DNA of 64,000 nt from UBA2421 sp002343075 (GTDB lineage: Bacteria > Planctomycetota > Phycisphaerae > Tepidisphaerales > Tepidisphaeraceae). Position numbers and translations under genes: made by a program. The notes beneath the pieces are model-generated. The model saw only the letters and a list, made by a program, of their open reading frames with translations. It made no database searches and had not been told where the DNA came from. The first letter of the stretch is position 1. Every line of letters starts with the position of its first letter. The stretch is taken from the NCBI GenBank assembly GCA_937982565.1, contig CALJLN010000038.1, forward strand, positions 82,691-146,690. Direction: 5' to 3'. Positions 63,314-64,000 of this stretch are shown one piece after another.

Positions 63314-63865
63314 ATGGTCGCTGAAAAGACAATTCAAAAGATCCTGGTTGTGGACGATGACCAGATTTTTCGTAGCCGGCTGATTCGCGCGCTGCAGGCG
63401 CGGCAATATGAAGTGATCGGCGCGGCGTCGGCGGAGGAGGCGGTCGAGCTTGCTAGAAGGCACCGGCCACCGCGCGCGGTGGTTGATCTGAAAATGCCCG
63501 GCCGGAGCGGACTGGACCTCATCACGGACCTTGCCACGATCGACCCGGATATCGATATCCTTGTTCTGACCGGCTACGGAAGCATCGCAACGGCTGTAGA
63601 GGCCGTGCGCCGCGGGGCGATCGACTACCTCACCAAGCCCGCCGACACCGATCAAATCCTCGCTCGCTTCGACGGCGGCGAAACATCCGCCGCCACGCAG
63701 CAACAGGTGCAGGAAGCGACGCCATCGCTGGCACGCGTTGAGTGGGAGCACATTCAACGCATCCTGGAGGATTGCGACGGAAACATTTCGCAGGCGGCGC
63801 GCAAACTAGGTATTCACCGGCGGTCGCTACAACGCAAGCTGTCTAAGTTGCCGCCTCTGGAATGA
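63314..63865 (+). CDS. regA: RegA/PrrA-type response regulator
   Basis: 183 residues. The receiver has VVDDDQIFRSRLIRAL, phospho-Asp in PPRAVVDLKMPGRSGLDL, and Thr/Lys residues (VLTGYGS, YLTKPAD). A short linker leads to a Fis-type DNA-binding domain: CDGNISQAARKLGIHRRSLQRKL, the RegA signature. It would be phosphorylated by the adjacent RegB-like kinase and regulate respiratory or redox genes, possibly the ACIII/caa3 block (inference). The stop overlaps the next start (ATGA). Confidence 0.93.
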   Translation: MVAEKTIQKILVVDDDQIFRSRLIRALQARQYEVIGAASAEEAVELARRHRPPRAVVDLKMPGRSGLDLITDLATIDPDIDILVLTGYGSIATAVEAVRRGAIDYLTKPADTDQILARFDGGETSAATQQQVQEATPSLARVEWEHIQRILEDCDGNISQAARKLGIHRRSLQRKLSKLPPLE

Positions 63866-64000
63866 CATTTGCAATCGACTACTTCCGCCTCTGTGGCGTC
63901 CGACGGTGCAGCGTCATGCCGGCGGCGGTGCTCACGCTGTTGCTTACAGTTCTGTCCTGCGGCAGGGTCGAGAATCCGCGCGAGTCGGGCGAATCCGCCG
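63862..64000 (+). CDS. Lipoprotein gene, truncated by window edge
   Basis: 46 codons are visible. An ATG overlapping the regA stop (a second ATG lies at 63916) opens into a signal peptide VLTLLLTVLSCG with a lipobox Cys, then a hydrophilic stretch (RVENPRESGESA). A SenC/SCO protein sits beside RegAB in some proteobacteria; whether this is one cannot be seen. Confidence 0.55.
   Translation, partial: MTFAIDYFRLCGVRRCSVMPAAVLTLLLTVLSCGRVENPRESGESA

Noticed and set aside
1..64000. CRISPR arrays, insertion sequences, prophage genes, integrases, rRNA
   Set aside because: None seen. The RTX repeats at 12020-12810 are the only sizeable tandem repeats and are coding.

Overview
The window looks like chromosomal DNA from a member of the Planctomycetota, probably class Phycisphaerae (Tepidisphaerales-like); this placement is an inference from gene content. 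The pointers are a secreted RTX-repeat protein with the N-terminal VEPRRLLS (LEPR-XLL) motif, a prepilin-like protein with GFTLVELLVV and a C-terminal FADGH motif, a dockerin/PEP-CTERM exoprotein, an alternative complex III, and a TPR protein fused to a YggX-like zinc-finger tail. The DNA is GC-rich and densely coding. I see no insertion sequence, prophage, CRISPR array or rRNA. One tRNA-Ala is present.

Layout. 1-5.4 kb: a truncated His-rich fasciclin protein, folE (GTP cyclohydrolase I), a GT-C membrane protein, a TPR/YggX protein, a solitary HicB-like antitoxin and a periplasmic TPR protein. 5.5-13.1 kb, minus strand: a GH63/MGH1-type glucosidase, a DUF547 protein, an 838-residue flavoprotein/polyferredoxin membrane fusion, and the RTX protein. 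13.4-18.5 kb: queE, two unknown proteins, a B12-type radical SAM protein coupled to a 4-TM protein behind an apparent repressor-controlled leaderless promoter, and a CBM/esterase. 18.7-22.9 kb: a type II fatty-acid/polyketide-like cassette (dehydratase, ACP, dehydratase-like protein without the catalytic His, ketosynthase-like protein without the catalytic Cys, complete ketosynthase). 23.0-29.7 kb: prepilin-like protein, PEP-CTERM protein, efp, adk, acs.

30.1-45.1 kb is one long co-directional respiratory block: actA-actB-actC-actD-actE-actF, a small membrane protein, SCO, and caa3 oxidase subunits II, I, III, IV and a second III-like subunit. The oxidase has the YSHPAVY signature of A2-type enzymes. 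Together these encode quinol oxidation by alternative complex III and electron transfer through cytochrome c to a caa3 oxidase. A tRNA-Ala gene follows on the minus strand.

45.4-55.2 kb: an S9 peptidase, a redoxin/cytochrome c/PHM-like protein, a polyprenyl synthase, a coupled minus-strand group (PAP2, PD-(D/E)XK-like, Nudix), a second GT-C glycosyltransferase and manA. 55.5-58.2 kb: an SsuABC/TauABC-type ABC transporter. 58.3-64 kb: GT2 glycosyltransferase, a MetRS-beta-like tRNA-binding protein, recN, an unknown membrane protein, a RegB/RegA-type redox two-component system, and a truncated lipoprotein gene, with overlapping junctions within the last group.

The best candidates for undescribed biology are the 18.7-22.9 kb cassette, in which an active and a degenerate dehydratase and an active and a degenerate ketosynthase are encoded together, and the radical SAM/membrane-protein pair with its palindromic operator. 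All calls come from reading the sequence; no database search was possible.
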